Shown: piece by piece, positions 17,701 to 25,318 of the stretch
How the letters are laid out: each line of letters begins with the position of its first letter
How positions within the stretch are numbered: the first letter of the stretch is position 1
From: Oscillospiraceae bacterium
GTDB taxonomy: Bacteria > Bacillota_A > Clostridia > Oscillospirales > Oscillospiraceae
Direction: 5' to 3'
DNA length: 51,943 bases
Assembly: GCA_017481325.1 (NCBI GenBank)
Contig: JAFUPG010000054.1
Coordinates: 1-51,943 of the forward strand
Position numbers and translations under genes: made by a program
Notes under the pieces: model-generated
Database searches by the model: none
What the model saw: the letters and a program-made list of their open reading frames with translations, nothing else
What the model was told of the DNA's origin: nothing

Positions 17701-18537
17701 TTAATATTGTTTTTGATGTGCGTAGCCGCAGCGGCGGCAGAGCTCCTCGGTGACACGGCGGTTTTGCAGCCCCTTTTTCATCGCCACCGCCCGTGGACTT
17801 GCCAGGATCTCACACAGCTCCTGACGGAAAACATTGCCCAAGGGAATGCCGCCCTCGGCATCCAGACAGCAGGGGACGACCGTGCCGTCGGAGAGGATGC
17901 CGATCTGATCCCGCAGGCCGTAGCAGCCATGGTTCTCGCCCAGCACCTCGGCCTCCGGATCCGGCCAGTCAAAGCGCTCACCCCACTCCAGAAACACATG
18001 GTCATACACCCGGTGACCGGAACGGGTCTGCACCCAGGGTTCGGGGAAAAAGCGTTCCAGCGCCGCTAAAATTCTCTCGTTCAGGCGGTCGGCACCTCCC
18101 TGATTCCAGAGTCGCAGCACGGCATAGATGCCACGATCCCCCGCTTTTTTACAGAAATCAAAGCAGCCCTGCAGGTAGTCCTCCAGAGAGATGCCCATTT
18201 GGTTGGCTTCATAGCAGTGCAGAGAAATGCTGACCTTGTGGAGCTTTTTGGTATTCAGAAGAATCTCTGCCTTTTGGGGCAGAAGAGTGCCGTTGGTGGT
18301 GAGGATCACGGGGAAATCCAGCTCCCCGGCGATCTCCAGAAAACGCTCCAAATTTGGATGGAGCAGCGGCTCTCCCATGAGGTGGAAGAAGAGATAATCA
18401 GCAAAGCTTTTCGCCTGCGTTGCGGCATGACGAAATTCCGCCTCTGTGAGAAAGTGAATGGGGCGCTTGGTCCCGTGGCAGAATTCGCAGGCCAGATTAC
18501 AGGCATTGGTGATTTCCACATAGGCTTTTCGGATCAC
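17701..18537 (-). CDS. Radical SAM protein with SPASM-like Cys-rich C-terminus
   Basis: A 278-aa protein. GTG 18537 is chosen because GGGAGGG lies 6 nt upstream; in-frame ATGs further up would place the start upstream of the -10 box. Cys13, Cys17 and Cys20 (C-N-L-A-C-E-F-C) form the radical SAM C-x3-C-x2-C cluster site. M-G-E-P-L-L-H-P is the G-E-P motif, and I-L-S-D-G-T-V-V-P-C-C...C-R-R-C-G near the C-terminus suggests an auxiliary cluster of SPASM/twitch type. No peptide substrate or PqqD-like partner is adjacent. The next gene downstream is the SLH/CAP protein (21 nt). Substrate unknown; similar proteins are common in Firmicutes and often act in peptide or cofactor modification. Confidence 0.85.
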   Translation of the reverse strand: MIRKAYVEITNACNLACEFCHGTKRPIHFLTEAEFRHAATQAKSFADYLFFHLMGEPLLHPNLERFLEIAGELDFPVILTTNGTLLPQKAEILLNTKKLHKVSISLHCYEANQMGISLEDYLQGCFDFCKKAGDRGIYAVLRLWNQGGADRLNERILAALERFFPEPWVQTRSGHRVYDHVFLEWGERFDWPDPEAEVLGENHGCYGLRDQIGILSDGTVVPCCLDAEGGIPLGNVFRQELCEILASPRAVAMKKGLQNRRVTEELCRRCGYAHQKQY

Positions 18538-18558
18538 AGTATCCCTCCCTTCGGGGAC

Positions 18559-18567
18559 ATTATAGCA
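18559..18567 (-). promoter_or_regulatory. Extended -10 promoter of the radical SAM gene
   Basis: On the minus strand TGCTATAAT, an extended -10 with consensus TATAAT at 18559-18564, 21 nt from the GTG start. No good -35 is visible, which is common for extended -10 promoters. Confidence 0.65.
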
Positions 18568-18607
18568 CAAAAAACGTCTGCCGTCATTATAAATCTTCAT
18601 TTGCTGC

Positions 18608-18636
18608 TTGTTGTAGGTTGCCGAATGTGATATAAT
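18608..18636 (+). promoter_or_regulatory. Promoter of the small membrane protein gene
   Basis: TTGTTG (18608-18613), 17-bp spacer, TATAAT (18631-18636) with a TGA extension. It is divergent from the radical SAM promoter, with about 41 bp between the two -10 boxes. Confidence 0.75.
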
Positions 18637-18658
18637 AATCATAAGGGAGGAGTATGCT

Positions 18659-19108
18659 ATGAAACTAGTGATCTATTCCGCTATTCTGGTGCAACTGATC
18701 GTCGGTGTAGTGTTGCTGATTGTAATTCCGAAAATGCGCAGGCAGGTGCAGGAAGGATCTTATGCGAATAACCATGATTTCACCAAACGGGAGCTCCTCT
18801 ACAGCATCCCAATGGATGAAAAGCAGTTTGTGGAGTCCCTACGCCTGAAGAACATCTATGACGGGCTGGAGTACACCCTGGACGAAACAAAGTGCAGCAT
18901 CACCTTCTCCTATAAGCGATATCAATTCGGCCAATCCTATACCTATTCCGTGACAGCTTTGCAGGACGGGGAAAATCTTCTCCGCCTGTACAATCCGGAT
19001 ATCCGTCCTCTTTCTGTGGGAGATCGATTTTCCATCGATATCAATTCTTTCTTTGTCCGCAAATGCGACGCAAAACCCCTGGACTATAACAAAGCGAAAA
19101 ATCCCTGA
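18659..19108 (+). CDS. Small membrane-anchored protein of unknown function
   Basis: A 149-aa protein, ATG 18659 after GGGAGGAG. Residues 1-26 form one hydrophobic segment (an N-terminal anchor, short cytoplasmic end, no lipobox). The rest is soluble and probably beta-rich: it contains F-S-Y-K-R-Y-Q-F-G-Q-S-Y-T-Y-S-V and ends in a basic, asparagine-rich tail. I do not recognise a family. It has its own promoter and is followed by a hairpin that overlaps the ribosome binding site of the deacetylase gene, so partial read-through into that gene is possible. Confidence 0.8.
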   Translation: MKLVIYSAILVQLIVGVVLLIVIPKMRRQVQEGSYANNHDFTKRELLYSIPMDEKQFVESLRLKNIYDGLEYTLDETKCSITFSYKRYQFGQSYTYSVTALQDGENLLRLYNPDIRPLSVGDRFSIDINSFFVRKCDAKPLDYNKAKNP

Positions 19109-19116
19109 AGCATTTT

Positions 19117-19156
19117 ATCACTTCGGTCAGGCATATGCTTGACCGAGGTGATTTTT
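19117..19156 (+). terminator. Hairpin with U-run that includes the pdaA ribosome binding site
   Basis: A 13-bp stem (ATCACTTCGGTCA with TGACCGAGGTGAT, one G-U pair, 10-nt loop) followed by TTTT. It can terminate the upstream gene. The 3' arm holds GAGGTGA, the likely Shine-Dalgarno of the deacetylase gene starting at 19159, so the hairpin may also block translation of read-through transcripts. Confidence 0.65.
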
Positions 19157-19158
19157 AT

Positions 19159-19962
19159 ATGTGGAACAAGCTGCGCAGGAAGCTGCCCATCCTTCTGGGG
19201 CTGGGGCTTCTTTTCTTCTTTGCCTTCGTTGCACTGCAGCGGAGAGGGGAGCCGGATATCCTTCCCACAGGCTCCTGGGGTCTGAGCTTCCGGCAGGCGG
19301 GAGAGGCACCGGTGGGGAATGCTGACAGCAGCCAACTGGCGCAATACGATGCCGCCTATGTGGGGAGCGACAGTGAGAAGGTCATCTACCTGACCTTCGA
19401 CGCAGGCTACGAAAACGGCTGCACGGCACAGATTCTGGACATTCTGAAGGAGCAAAAAGTACCGGCGGCCTTCTTCCTGGTGGGGAACTACCTGGAGCAG
19501 AACCCGGAGCTGGTCAAGCGGATGCAGGCCGAGGGGCATACCGTGGCCAACCATACCTATCATCATTACGATATGTCCAAAATCTCCGACCCTGCGACCT
19601 TTCAAAAGGAATTGCAATCTCTGGAGGACTTATATACGCAGATCACCGGAGTGCCCCTTGCCAAATACTACCGTCCGCCCCAGGGTATTTACAGCGAGGA
19701 AAACCTGAAAATGGCGCAGGAATTGGGCTACCGCACGGTGTTCTGGAGTTTAGCCTATGTGGACTGGCAGAACGATGCCCAGCCCACCTCGGAGGAGGCC
19801 TTCTCCAAGCTGATCCCACGGATCCACAACGGCGCTGTGGTGCTGCTCCACAGCACATCTAAAACCAATGCCAATATCCTCAACGACCTGCTTGGTCGCT
19901 GGAAGGAACTGGGCTATCGTTTCGGAACGCTGGATGAATTATTTTTATCTGGAACCACTTGA
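19159..19962 (+). CDS. pdaA: PdaA-type polysaccharide deacetylase
   Basis: A 267-aa protein with one N-terminal membrane segment (residues about 9-26) and an extracytoplasmic NodB domain. Motifs: T-F-D-A-G-Y-E-N-G with Asp81 (the E-N-G ending is characteristic of PdaA rather than general deacetylases), His132 and His136 in N-H-T-Y-H-H as metal ligands, P-P-Q-G-I-Y-S, and L-L-H-S-T-S near the end. In Bacillus PdaA removes acetyl groups during muramic-lactam synthesis in the spore cortex, which fits a sporulating Clostridium. ATG 19159 is preferred over the upstream ATG at 19135, because GAGGTGA lies 8 nt before it and the protein then starts with a normal anchor. The stop codon overlaps the -35 of the deoR promoter. 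Confidence 0.88.
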   Translation: MWNKLRRKLPILLGLGLLFFFAFVALQRRGEPDILPTGSWGLSFRQAGEAPVGNADSSQLAQYDAAYVGSDSEKVIYLTFDAGYENGCTAQILDILKEQKVPAAFFLVGNYLEQNPELVKRMQAEGHTVANHTYHHYDMSKISDPATFQKELQSLEDLYTQITGVPLAKYYRPPQGIYSEENLKMAQELGYRTVFWSLAYVDWQNDAQPTSEEAFSKLIPRIHNGAVVLLHSTSKTNANILNDLLGRWKELGYRFGTLDELFLSGTT

Positions 19963-19987
19963 CAGAGATAAACACCCGTGCTATACT
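19959..19987 (+). promoter_or_regulatory. deoR promoter
   Basis: Consensus TTGACA (19959-19964), 17-bp spacer, TATACT (19982-19987) with a TGC extension. The -35 overlaps the TGA stop of the deacetylase gene. The operator at 19993 covers the expected transcription start, which suggests autoregulation. Confidence 0.88.
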
Positions 19988-19992
19988 ACAAA

Positions 19993-20018
19993 TGAGCGAT
20001 AATGAGCGAAAATGCACG
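19993..20018 (+). promoter_or_regulatory. Operator A: direct repeats TGAGCGA, 10 bp apart
   Basis: TGAGCGA at 19993-19999 and 20003-20009, with a degenerate third unit (TGCACG) at 20013. The period is one helical turn. The same pair recurs at 20810 and 21016, all next to deoR or its target promoter, which points to the DeoR-family protein as the ligand. Confidence 0.75.
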
Positions 20019-20030
20019 GAGGGATCACAA

Positions 20031-20807
20031 ATGAAATACTGGGAGAGAGAAAAACAGATTCTGGACATTCTGAAGGAGCAGGGCTCTGTGTCCATGAACC
20101 ATATCTGCGAGATTACCGGCGCTTCTGTTGCCACAGTTCGCCGTGACTTTGACGAGATCCAGAAGAAGGGACTTGCCAAGCGCAGCCACGGTGGTCTCCA
20201 TCTGCCGGAAAAGCCCAAAAAGCGCTACATGAGCGGCACGGAGATCGTGGACGAGATCGATCTTGAGAAGCAGCTCATCGCCATGGAGGCGGCCGCCCAG
20301 GTGAAGCCCGGGGAGTCCATCTTCATCGGGGCAGGGAAGACCTGCAATATGCTGGCAGCCCTCCTGGGCAATGTGGAGCGGCTCAACGTGGTCACCACCT
20401 CTGTCACGGCGGTGCTGGAGCTGGCGGAGTGTCCCAATGTGTCCGTTACCCTCTTGGGTGGTGATATTCACATCGGCAAGCATTACATCGAGACCCTGGA
20501 TACGGATCTGAGCCAGACCCTGCGTGGCTATTTCTTCGACAAAGTTTTCCTGACCTGCGAGGGCATGGATCTGGAGCGTGGCTACACGGTGCAGGATAAG
20601 AACCGCACCGGTCTTTATACGCTCCTGTCCCGTATGACCCGTCGTCTGTATATGCTTCTGGACAGCGCCAAGTTTGACCGCAGCGCTTTTGCCACGGTTT
20701 ATCCCCCCGATAAGCTCTGCCGTGTCATCAGCACCAGGAATATGCCCCAGAAGTTTGCGGAGTTCTATGCAAAAAAAGGAATTTCCTGCACCTTGCTGGA
20801 TGAATAA
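20031..20807 (+). CDS. DeoR-family transcriptional repressor of the BMC operon
   Basis: A 258-aa protein; ATG 20031 follows GGAGGG by 8 nt, whereas an in-frame upstream start at 19959 would lie upstream of the promoter's transcription start. The N-terminal winged HTH (residues about 1-57) contains V-S-M-N-H-I-C-E-I-T-G-A-S-V-A-T-V-R-R-D-F. The C-terminal DeoR sensor domain (about 72-245) binds phosphosugars in this family, with I-G-A-G-K-T-C near 100 and D-S-A-K-F-D near 212. Deoxyribose-5-phosphate or a related intermediate is the likely inducer (inference). It has its own operator-covered promoter and terminator, and the target operon starts 245 bp downstream. Confidence 0.92.
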   Translation: MKYWEREKQILDILKEQGSVSMNHICEITGASVATVRRDFDEIQKKGLAKRSHGGLHLPEKPKKRYMSGTEIVDEIDLEKQLIAMEAAAQVKPGESIFIGAGKTCNMLAALLGNVERLNVVTTSVTAVLELAECPNVSVTLLGGDIHIGKHYIETLDTDLSQTLRGYFFDKVFLTCEGMDLERGYTVQDKNRTGLYTLLSRMTRRLYMLLDSAKFDRSAFATVYPPDKLCRVISTRNMPQKFAEFYAKKGISCTLLDE

Positions 20808-20809
20808 TT

Positions 20810-20826
20810 TGAGCGAAAATGAGCGA
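20810..20826 (+). promoter_or_regulatory. Operator B: direct repeats TGAGCGA, 10 bp apart
   Basis: TGAGCGA at 20810-20816 and 20820-20826, directly after the deoR stop and before its terminator. Its place about 200 bp from operator C and 800 bp from operator A would allow DNA looping by a multimeric repressor. Confidence 0.7.
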
Positions 20827-20830
20827 TTTA

Positions 20831-20877
20831 GCGTCAAGTACTGTTGAAGCCGAGCTTCGGTAGTGCTTGACGCTTTT
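20831..20877 (+). terminator. deoR terminator
   Basis: GCGTCAAG (20831-20838) pairs with CTTGACGC (20866-20873), with further pairing inside and an inner GAAGC/GCTTC hairpin, then TTTT. It separates deoR from the BMC operon, which has its own promoter. Confidence 0.8.
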
Positions 20878-20958
20878 GAATTCTCTCACAACATCAACAA
20901 AATATACGCCTTGCTATTGTACAAAATGACGAAAAAATGAAAAGGGAAACTGTTTTTA

Positions 20959-20987
20959 TTGACATTCCAAAGTTTTTGTGGGATGAT
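20959..20987 (+). promoter_or_regulatory. BMC operon promoter
   Basis: Consensus TTGACA (20959-20964), 17-bp spacer, weak -10 GATGAT (20982-20987). Operator C lies about 20-35 nt past the expected start site, so repressor would act as a roadblock. Confidence 0.65.
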
Positions 20988-21015
20988 GTTAAAGAATGAA
21001 AAGAAGAAATAATTA

Positions 21016-21031
21016 TGAGCGATTTTGAGCG
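21016..21031 (+). promoter_or_regulatory. Operator C: direct repeats TGAGCG, 10 bp apart
   Basis: TGAGCGA at 21016-21022 and TGAGCGT at 21026-21032, between the BMC promoter and the first gene (ATG 21053). Same spacing and sequence as operators A and B. Confidence 0.75.
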
Positions 21032-21052
21032 TTTTGAAATGGAGAACGAATT

Positions 21053-22249
21053 ATGGAAAATAAAGGAATTGTTGAACTCTATCAGCCCCGGCACACCCTG
21101 ATCGGTCGGGACGGTATTATGAAGATCCCTTACTTCCTGCGCCGCCTGAATGCAGAGCGTGTTCTTGTGGTAACGGATAAGGGTCTGGTCAAGACCGGCA
21201 CCGCCGGTAAGGTCACCGCTGTTCTGGACGATGCCAAGGTCAACTATGTGATCTACGACGGCGTGGAGCCCAATCCCTCCGTCCGTATCGTCAATGAGGC
21301 ATTTGACTTCTATAAGAAGAATCAATGTGATGCCATTATCGCCATTGGCGGCGGCTCTCCCATTGACGTGGCCAAGGCGGTCAGTATTCTCTCCGCCAAC
21401 GGCGGCAAGATCCAGGACTACAACGGCTATAACAAGTCCAAGAAGCACGGCTCACCCATTATCGCTGTCAATACCACCGCCGGTACCGGCTCCGAGTGTA
21501 CCCGTGCCTACGTGGTCACCGACGAGGAAGCCAAGACCAAGCTCCTCATGGTGGACACCAACTCCCTTGCACATATCGCCCTCAATGACCCCATGCTCAT
21601 GGTGGGCATGCCCCCCTCTCTGACGGCTTCCACGGGCATTGACGCCCTGACCCACGCCATTGAGGCTTACATCTGCAATACCCACACCCCCTTTACCGAT
21701 GCCCTTGCCATGGAGTCCATCCGCCTGATTTCCGAGTCCCTCCGTGAGGCCGTCCGTGACGGCTCCAATATGGATGCCCGTACGGATATGTGCTGGGCAG
21801 AGTACATGGCAGGTCTGGCCTTCTCCAATTCCGGCCTGGGTCTGGTGCATGGCATTGCCCATCAGCTGGGCGGCTACTATAATATCCCCCACGGCCTTGC
21901 CAATGCCATCATGCTCCCCAGAGTGCTGGAGTACAACCGCCCCTACTGCATGGGTCGTCTGGCCGAGGTTGCCCAGGCCATGGGCGAGAAGGTGGATCAT
22001 ATGACCGTGGATCAGGCCTCCCGTCAGGCCATCGATGCGGTGCGCCGCCTCATTGAGGATGTGAAGATCCCCGCCCTGTGCGATACCAAGTTCGATATGA
22101 AGGACATCGATTATCTGGCAGAGCATGCCCTTTTGGATACCGCCACCCAGACCAATGTGGTGCGCCCTACCCGTGAGGATGTCAAGACCATCATTGCCAA
22201 GACCTATTACGAGGGTATTATTAAGAAGCAGGTGAAAGAAAATGGATAA
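21053..22249 (+). CDS. Iron-dependent alcohol dehydrogenase (BMC, PduQ/EutG-like)
   Basis: A 398-aa group III alcohol dehydrogenase that should reduce acetaldehyde to ethanol and recycle NADH to NAD+ for the aldehyde dehydrogenase. The NAD-binding G-G-G-S is at residues 99-102. Metal ligands are Asp197, His201, His266 and His280 in the family contexts D-A-L-T-H-A-I-E and H-G-I-A-H-Q-L-G-G...P-H-G. Length is normal for the family. It is the first gene of the BMC operon, with GGAG 8 nt before ATG. Its stop overlaps the pduL start by 8 nt. No obvious N-terminal encapsulation extension, so localisation may depend on another cargo protein. Confidence 0.93.
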   Translation: MENKGIVELYQPRHTLIGRDGIMKIPYFLRRLNAERVLVVTDKGLVKTGTAGKVTAVLDDAKVNYVIYDGVEPNPSVRIVNEAFDFYKKNQCDAIIAIGGGSPIDVAKAVSILSANGGKIQDYNGYNKSKKHGSPIIAVNTTAGTGSECTRAYVVTDEEAKTKLLMVDTNSLAHIALNDPMLMVGMPPSLTASTGIDALTHAIEAYICNTHTPFTDALAMESIRLISESLREAVRDGSNMDARTDMCWAEYMAGLAFSNSGLGLVHGIAHQLGGYYNIPHGLANAIMLPRVLEYNRPYCMGRLAEVAQAMGEKVDHMTVDQASRQAIDAVRRLIEDVKIPALCDTKFDMKDIDYLAEHALLDTATQTNVVRPTREDVKTIIAKTYYEGIIKKQVKENG

Positions 22250-22880
22250 GGCACAGGTACAAAGAAGTGTCCAGCTGGCCGTCAGCGAGGCCATTTTCCG
22301 CAAGACCGGCAAGATCTTCGTTCCCGTCGCCTCCTCTGCCCGTCATATCCACCTTTGCAGAACCGATGTGGAGAAGCTCTTCGGCAAGGGCTATCAGCTC
22401 CAGGAGTTCAAGAAGCTCTCCCAGCCCGGTCAGTTCGCCTGCAAGGAGCAGGTGACGGTGGTTGGCCCTAAGGGGCAGCTGCAGAAGGTCCGTGTCCTGG
22501 GCCCCGAGCGCCCCGATACCCAGGTGGAGATCGCCCTGACCGACTCCTTCGCCCTGGGCATTCGTCCTCCCGTCCGTATGTCCGGCAAGACCGCCGGTAC
22601 CCCCGGCTGCACCCTGGTAGGCCCCGCAGGCTCTGCGGAGGTGAAGGAAGGTGTCATCGTCGCTGCCCGCCATTTGCATCTGTCCTCCGAGCAGGCTGCG
22701 CTCTTTGGCCTGAAGGACGGCCAGGTGGTCAAGCTTCGGAGCGAAGGCGAGCGTGCCGTGATCTTTGATCAGGTGGTGGTTCGTGCCGGTAAGGGTCACG
22801 ATATGGAGGTTCATATCGATACCGACGAGGCCAACTGCATCGCCATGGGCCTCTCCCCTATGATGGAGGTTCTTCCCTAA
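22242..22880 (+). CDS. pduL: PduL-type phosphate acyltransferase
   Basis: A 212-aa enzyme that should convert acetyl-CoA and phosphate to acetyl-phosphate and CoA, regenerating CoA inside the shell. It has both PduL zinc-binding repeats: S-A-R-H-I-H-L (His35, His37) and A-A-R-H-L-H-L-S (His144, His146), plus H-I-D-T-D-E-A-N near 191-198 and L-G-I-R-P-P-V-R near 105-112. The first about 22 residues (D-K-A-Q-V-Q-R-S-V-Q-L-A-V-S-E-A) form an amphipathic helix typical of an encapsulation peptide. It overlaps the alcohol dehydrogenase gene by 8 nt. No acetate kinase is in the window. Confidence 0.94.
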   Translation: MDKAQVQRSVQLAVSEAIFRKTGKIFVPVASSARHIHLCRTDVEKLFGKGYQLQEFKKLSQPGQFACKEQVTVVGPKGQLQKVRVLGPERPDTQVEIALTDSFALGIRPPVRMSGKTAGTPGCTLVGPAGSAEVKEGVIVAARHLHLSSEQAALFGLKDGQVVKLRSEGERAVIFDQVVVRAGKGHDMEVHIDTDEANCIAMGLSPMMEVLP

Positions 22881-22910
22881 GTATATTCCTAATGTGTTGA
22901 GGTCGATTTT

Positions 22911-23609
22911 ATGGATCGTGATCTGTTACACAAGTTAATAGATGCCATTGTCGCTGAGGTCGTGCGCCGGGTGGCGGCTCTGGAAAGGCAGAAGCAGCAT
23001 CCGGAGCAGGTTCTCGTTTTGCTGGCAGCGCCGGTGGCATATCCGGCGGAGCTGCTGAAGCTGCTGCAAAAGCAGTTCGGCGTGGGCTATACCCCCATCT
23101 GCTTCACAGAGAAATGTGAATTGCAGGATGAGACCGTGACCTATGCCTCCCAGCTCAGCGAGCGGGAGCTGCTGGATCGGGTGACTAAGGCCAAGACCGT
23201 GATTTTGGTGGGCCCCCGTCTGGAGCTGCTGGGCCAGCTGTCCCGTGGCGAGGATCGGGATCTCATCAGCTATCTCATGGTGCGCAGCATCCTGTGGAAG
23301 AAGGATGTGCGGCTGTACCTGGACTTCGATCCGCCCCGTTTTAAGCGCAACACCTTCCTGGAGGGTGTGGCCTCCGCCATCGATACCCTGCGCCAGATGG
23401 ATGTGAGCGTCTGCCCCTACTATACCGCCGATGCCGCCGAGCAGCTGGGTGCCACCCTGGTCACCGAGGCCGATGTACTGGCCGCTGCCGAGCGCAAAGA
23501 TAAAACCATCTGTGCCCGTGTGGGCGCAATCATCACACCTGCAGCCAGAGACGCCCTGCTCACCAGCGGCGTGATCCTGCAATATGAAGGAGAGGTAGTA
23601 TGCAGTTAG
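22911..23609 (+). CDS. BMC-associated flavoprotein-like protein
   Basis: A 232-aa protein. Residues about 1-22 (D-R-D-L-L-H-K-L-I-D-A-I-V-A-E-V-V-R-R-V) form an amphipathic helix like other BMC encapsulation peptides. The rest is an alpha/beta fold: V-L-V-L-L-A-A-P, later T-V-I-L-V-G-P-R-L-E-L and R-L-Y-L-D-F-D-P. This resembles the flavoprotein-like (DfpA/PdxA-type) proteins repeatedly found in BMC operons. No catalytic residue can be named, and flavin binding is not proven from sequence. It lies between pduL and a shell vertex gene, overlapping the latter by 10 nt, so it is very likely cargo or an assembly factor. Confidence 0.7.
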   Translation: MDRDLLHKLIDAIVAEVVRRVAALERQKQHPEQVLVLLAAPVAYPAELLKLLQKQFGVGYTPICFTEKCELQDETVTYASQLSERELLDRVTKAKTVILVGPRLELLGQLSRGEDRDLISYLMVRSILWKKDVRLYLDFDPPRFKRNTFLEGVASAIDTLRQMDVSVCPYYTADAAEQLGATLVTEADVLAAAERKDKTICARVGAIITPAARDALLTSGVILQYEGEVVCS

Positions 23610-23905
23610 CAAGAGTCAAAGGAACCGTAGTCAGCTCCAATAAGGCAGAAAAGCTCTACGGCCTGAAGCTGCTGTTGGTCAAGCCCATCGATATCGAAAC
23701 CTGGCAGGAAAAGGGCGGCCTTCTGGTAGCCATCGACGCCGTAGGTGCCGGTGAGGGAGAGGTAGTTATGCTGGTAGGCGGCAGCTCCTCCCGTCAGACC
23801 TGTGTCACGGAGAATAAGCCCGTGGATCAAAGCATTGTCGCAATTATCGACTCCGTTGATTTGAACGGAAGCCGCATTTTCGAAAAATTCACCAAGGAAA
23901 GTTGA
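23600..23905 (+). CDS. eutN: EutN/CcmL-type BMC vertex protein (1 of 3)
   Basis: A 101-aa BMC-P pentamer that caps shell vertices. The start M-Q-L-A-R-V-K-G-T-V-V-S-S and the middle G-L-K-L-L-L-V-K-P-I-D are standard, as is the C-terminal D-Q-S-I-V-A-I-I-D-S-V. AGGAG lies 6-8 nt before ATG, inside the end of the flavoprotein gene. It is the longest of the three EutN proteins here and the most divergent from the others, so the vertices may be mixed or specialised. Confidence 0.93.
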   Translation: MQLARVKGTVVSSNKAEKLYGLKLLLVKPIDIETWQEKGGLLVAIDAVGAGEGEVVMLVGGSSSRQTCVTENKPVDQSIVAIIDSVDLNGSRIFEKFTKES

Positions 23906-23914
23906 GGATAGCGT

Positions 23915-25318
23915 ATGGCATTAACCACAGAACAAATTCGGCAGATCGCCGAGCAGACACGCACTAGCCTGCAGTCGGGCGGCTTCGTCCCTTCGGGCAG
24001 CGTGCAGTGCCTCTTCGATGACGTACACGACGCCATCGATACCGCAATCCGTGCCCAGCAGCAGCTCATGGACATGAGCCTGGAGGAGCGTGGCAAGCTC
24101 ATCGAAGCCATGCGTGCCTGCGCCAGAAAGCATGCAGAGGAGCTGGCCATCCTGGCTAATCAGGAGACCGGCTACGGCAAGGTGCATCACAAGATCGCCA
24201 AGAACCTGCTGGCCGCAGACAAGACCCCCGGCATCGAGGATCTCCATCCCACCGCATTCAGCGGAGATGACGGCCTGACCCTGGTAGAGACCGCTCCCTA
24301 CGGTGTCATTGGCGCCATCACCCCCTCCACCAACCCCACCGCAACCATCATCAACAACTCCATCTCCATGATCGCCGCCGGCAACGCTGTGGTTTTCAAT
24401 CCCCACCCCGCTGCCAAGCGTGCCTCCCAGAAGGCTATGGAGCTGCTGAATGCCGCCATCGTGGCAGCAGGCGGCCCCAACGGTCTGATGACCGCCCCCA
24501 AGGAGCCCACCCTGGAGACCTCCGATGTGATCATGAAGCACAAGGCCATCAAGATGCTGGCCGTTACCGGCGGCGAGGCTGTTGTGGCTGTTGCCATGAA
24601 GTCCGGTAAGAAGTGCGTGGCTGCCGGCCCCGGCAATCCCCCCGTCATCGTAGACGAGACTGCCGATATCCCCCAGACTGCCAAGCACATTGTGGACGGC
24701 GCCAGCTTTGATAACAACGTCCTCTGCGTTGCCGAGAAGGAAGTCTTCATGGTCAACTCCATTGCCGATGCCCTCATGAACACCATGCAGCAGCACGGTG
24801 CCTTCCGGGTCTACGGCGAGGATATCGACAAGATCGTCCGCACCGTCCTGATCAACAAGGACGGCAAGTATGTGATCAACCGGAAGTTCGTCGGCCACGA
24901 TGCCACCTACATCCTCCGGGAGAGCGGCGTGCAGTTCACCGGCGACCCCGTGCTGATCATTGCCGATGTAGACCGCTACCATCCCTTCGTGGAAGTGGAA
25001 ATGCTGATGCCTGTTCTGGGCATGGTTCGTGTGGCTGATTTCAACGAGGCGCTCAACGAGGCCTTCCGAGCCGAGCACGGCTGCCAGCACTCCGCCATGA
25101 TCCACTCCACCAATATCCACAATATGTCCCGTGCGGCTCGCCGCATGAATACCACCATCTTCGTCAAGAACGCCCCCTCCTACTCCGGTCTAGGCTTCGG
25201 CGGCGAAGGCTACACCACCTTGACCATCGCTACCCCCACCGGCGAGGGTCTGACCAGTGCGAAGTCCTTCACCAGAGCACGTCGCTGCGTGCTGAAGGGT
25301 GACTTCCGCATTATCTGA
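23915..25318 (+). CDS. CoA-acylating aldehyde dehydrogenase (PduP/EutE-like)
   Basis: A 467-aa enzyme that should oxidise acetaldehyde to acetyl-CoA with NAD+ and CoA. Catalytic Cys271 is in F-D-N-N-V-L-C-V-A-E, typical of the EutE/PduP clade. N-P-T-A-T-I-I-N-N and F-N-P-H-P-A-A-K form the cofactor-binding part, and the protein ends in a G-E-G-Y-T-T-L-T-I-A-T-P-T-G-E-G region. The first about 22 residues (T-T-E-Q-I-R-Q-I-A-E-Q-T) form a helix that may serve for encapsulation, separated from the catalytic domain by a Gly/Pro linker. Its TGA overlaps the ATG of the next gene. With the alcohol dehydrogenase it dismutates two acetaldehydes. Confidence 0.94.
   Translation: MALTTEQIRQIAEQTRTSLQSGGFVPSGSVQCLFDDVHDAIDTAIRAQQQLMDMSLEERGKLIEAMRACARKHAEELAILANQETGYGKVHHKIAKNLLAADKTPGIEDLHPTAFSGDDGLTLVETAPYGVIGAITPSTNPTATIINNSISMIAAGNAVVFNPHPAAKRASQKAMELLNAAIVAAGGPNGLMTAPKEPTLETSDVIMKHKAIKMLAVTGGEAVVAVAMKSGKKCVAAGPGNPPVIVDETADIPQTAKHIVDGASFDNNVLCVAEKEVFMVNSIADALMNTMQQHGAFRVYGEDIDKIVRTVLINKDGKYVINRKFVGHDATYILRESGVQFTGDPVLIIADVDRYHPFVEVEMLMPVLGMVRVADFNEALNEAFRAEHGCQHSAMIHSTNIHNMSRAARRMNTTIFVKNAPSYSGLGFGGEGYTTLTIATPTGEGLTSAKSFTRARRCVLKGDFRII

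Noticed and set aside
18538..18642. Upstream ATG start for the radical SAM gene
   Set aside because: The extra 35 codons cover the promoter -10 box, and the GTG at 18537 has a strong ribosome binding site.
23915..25318. A signature enzyme of Pdu, Eut or glycyl-radical BMC type
   Set aside because: No diol dehydratase, ethanolamine lyase or glycyl radical enzyme is encoded; only the aldehyde-processing core is shared with those systems.
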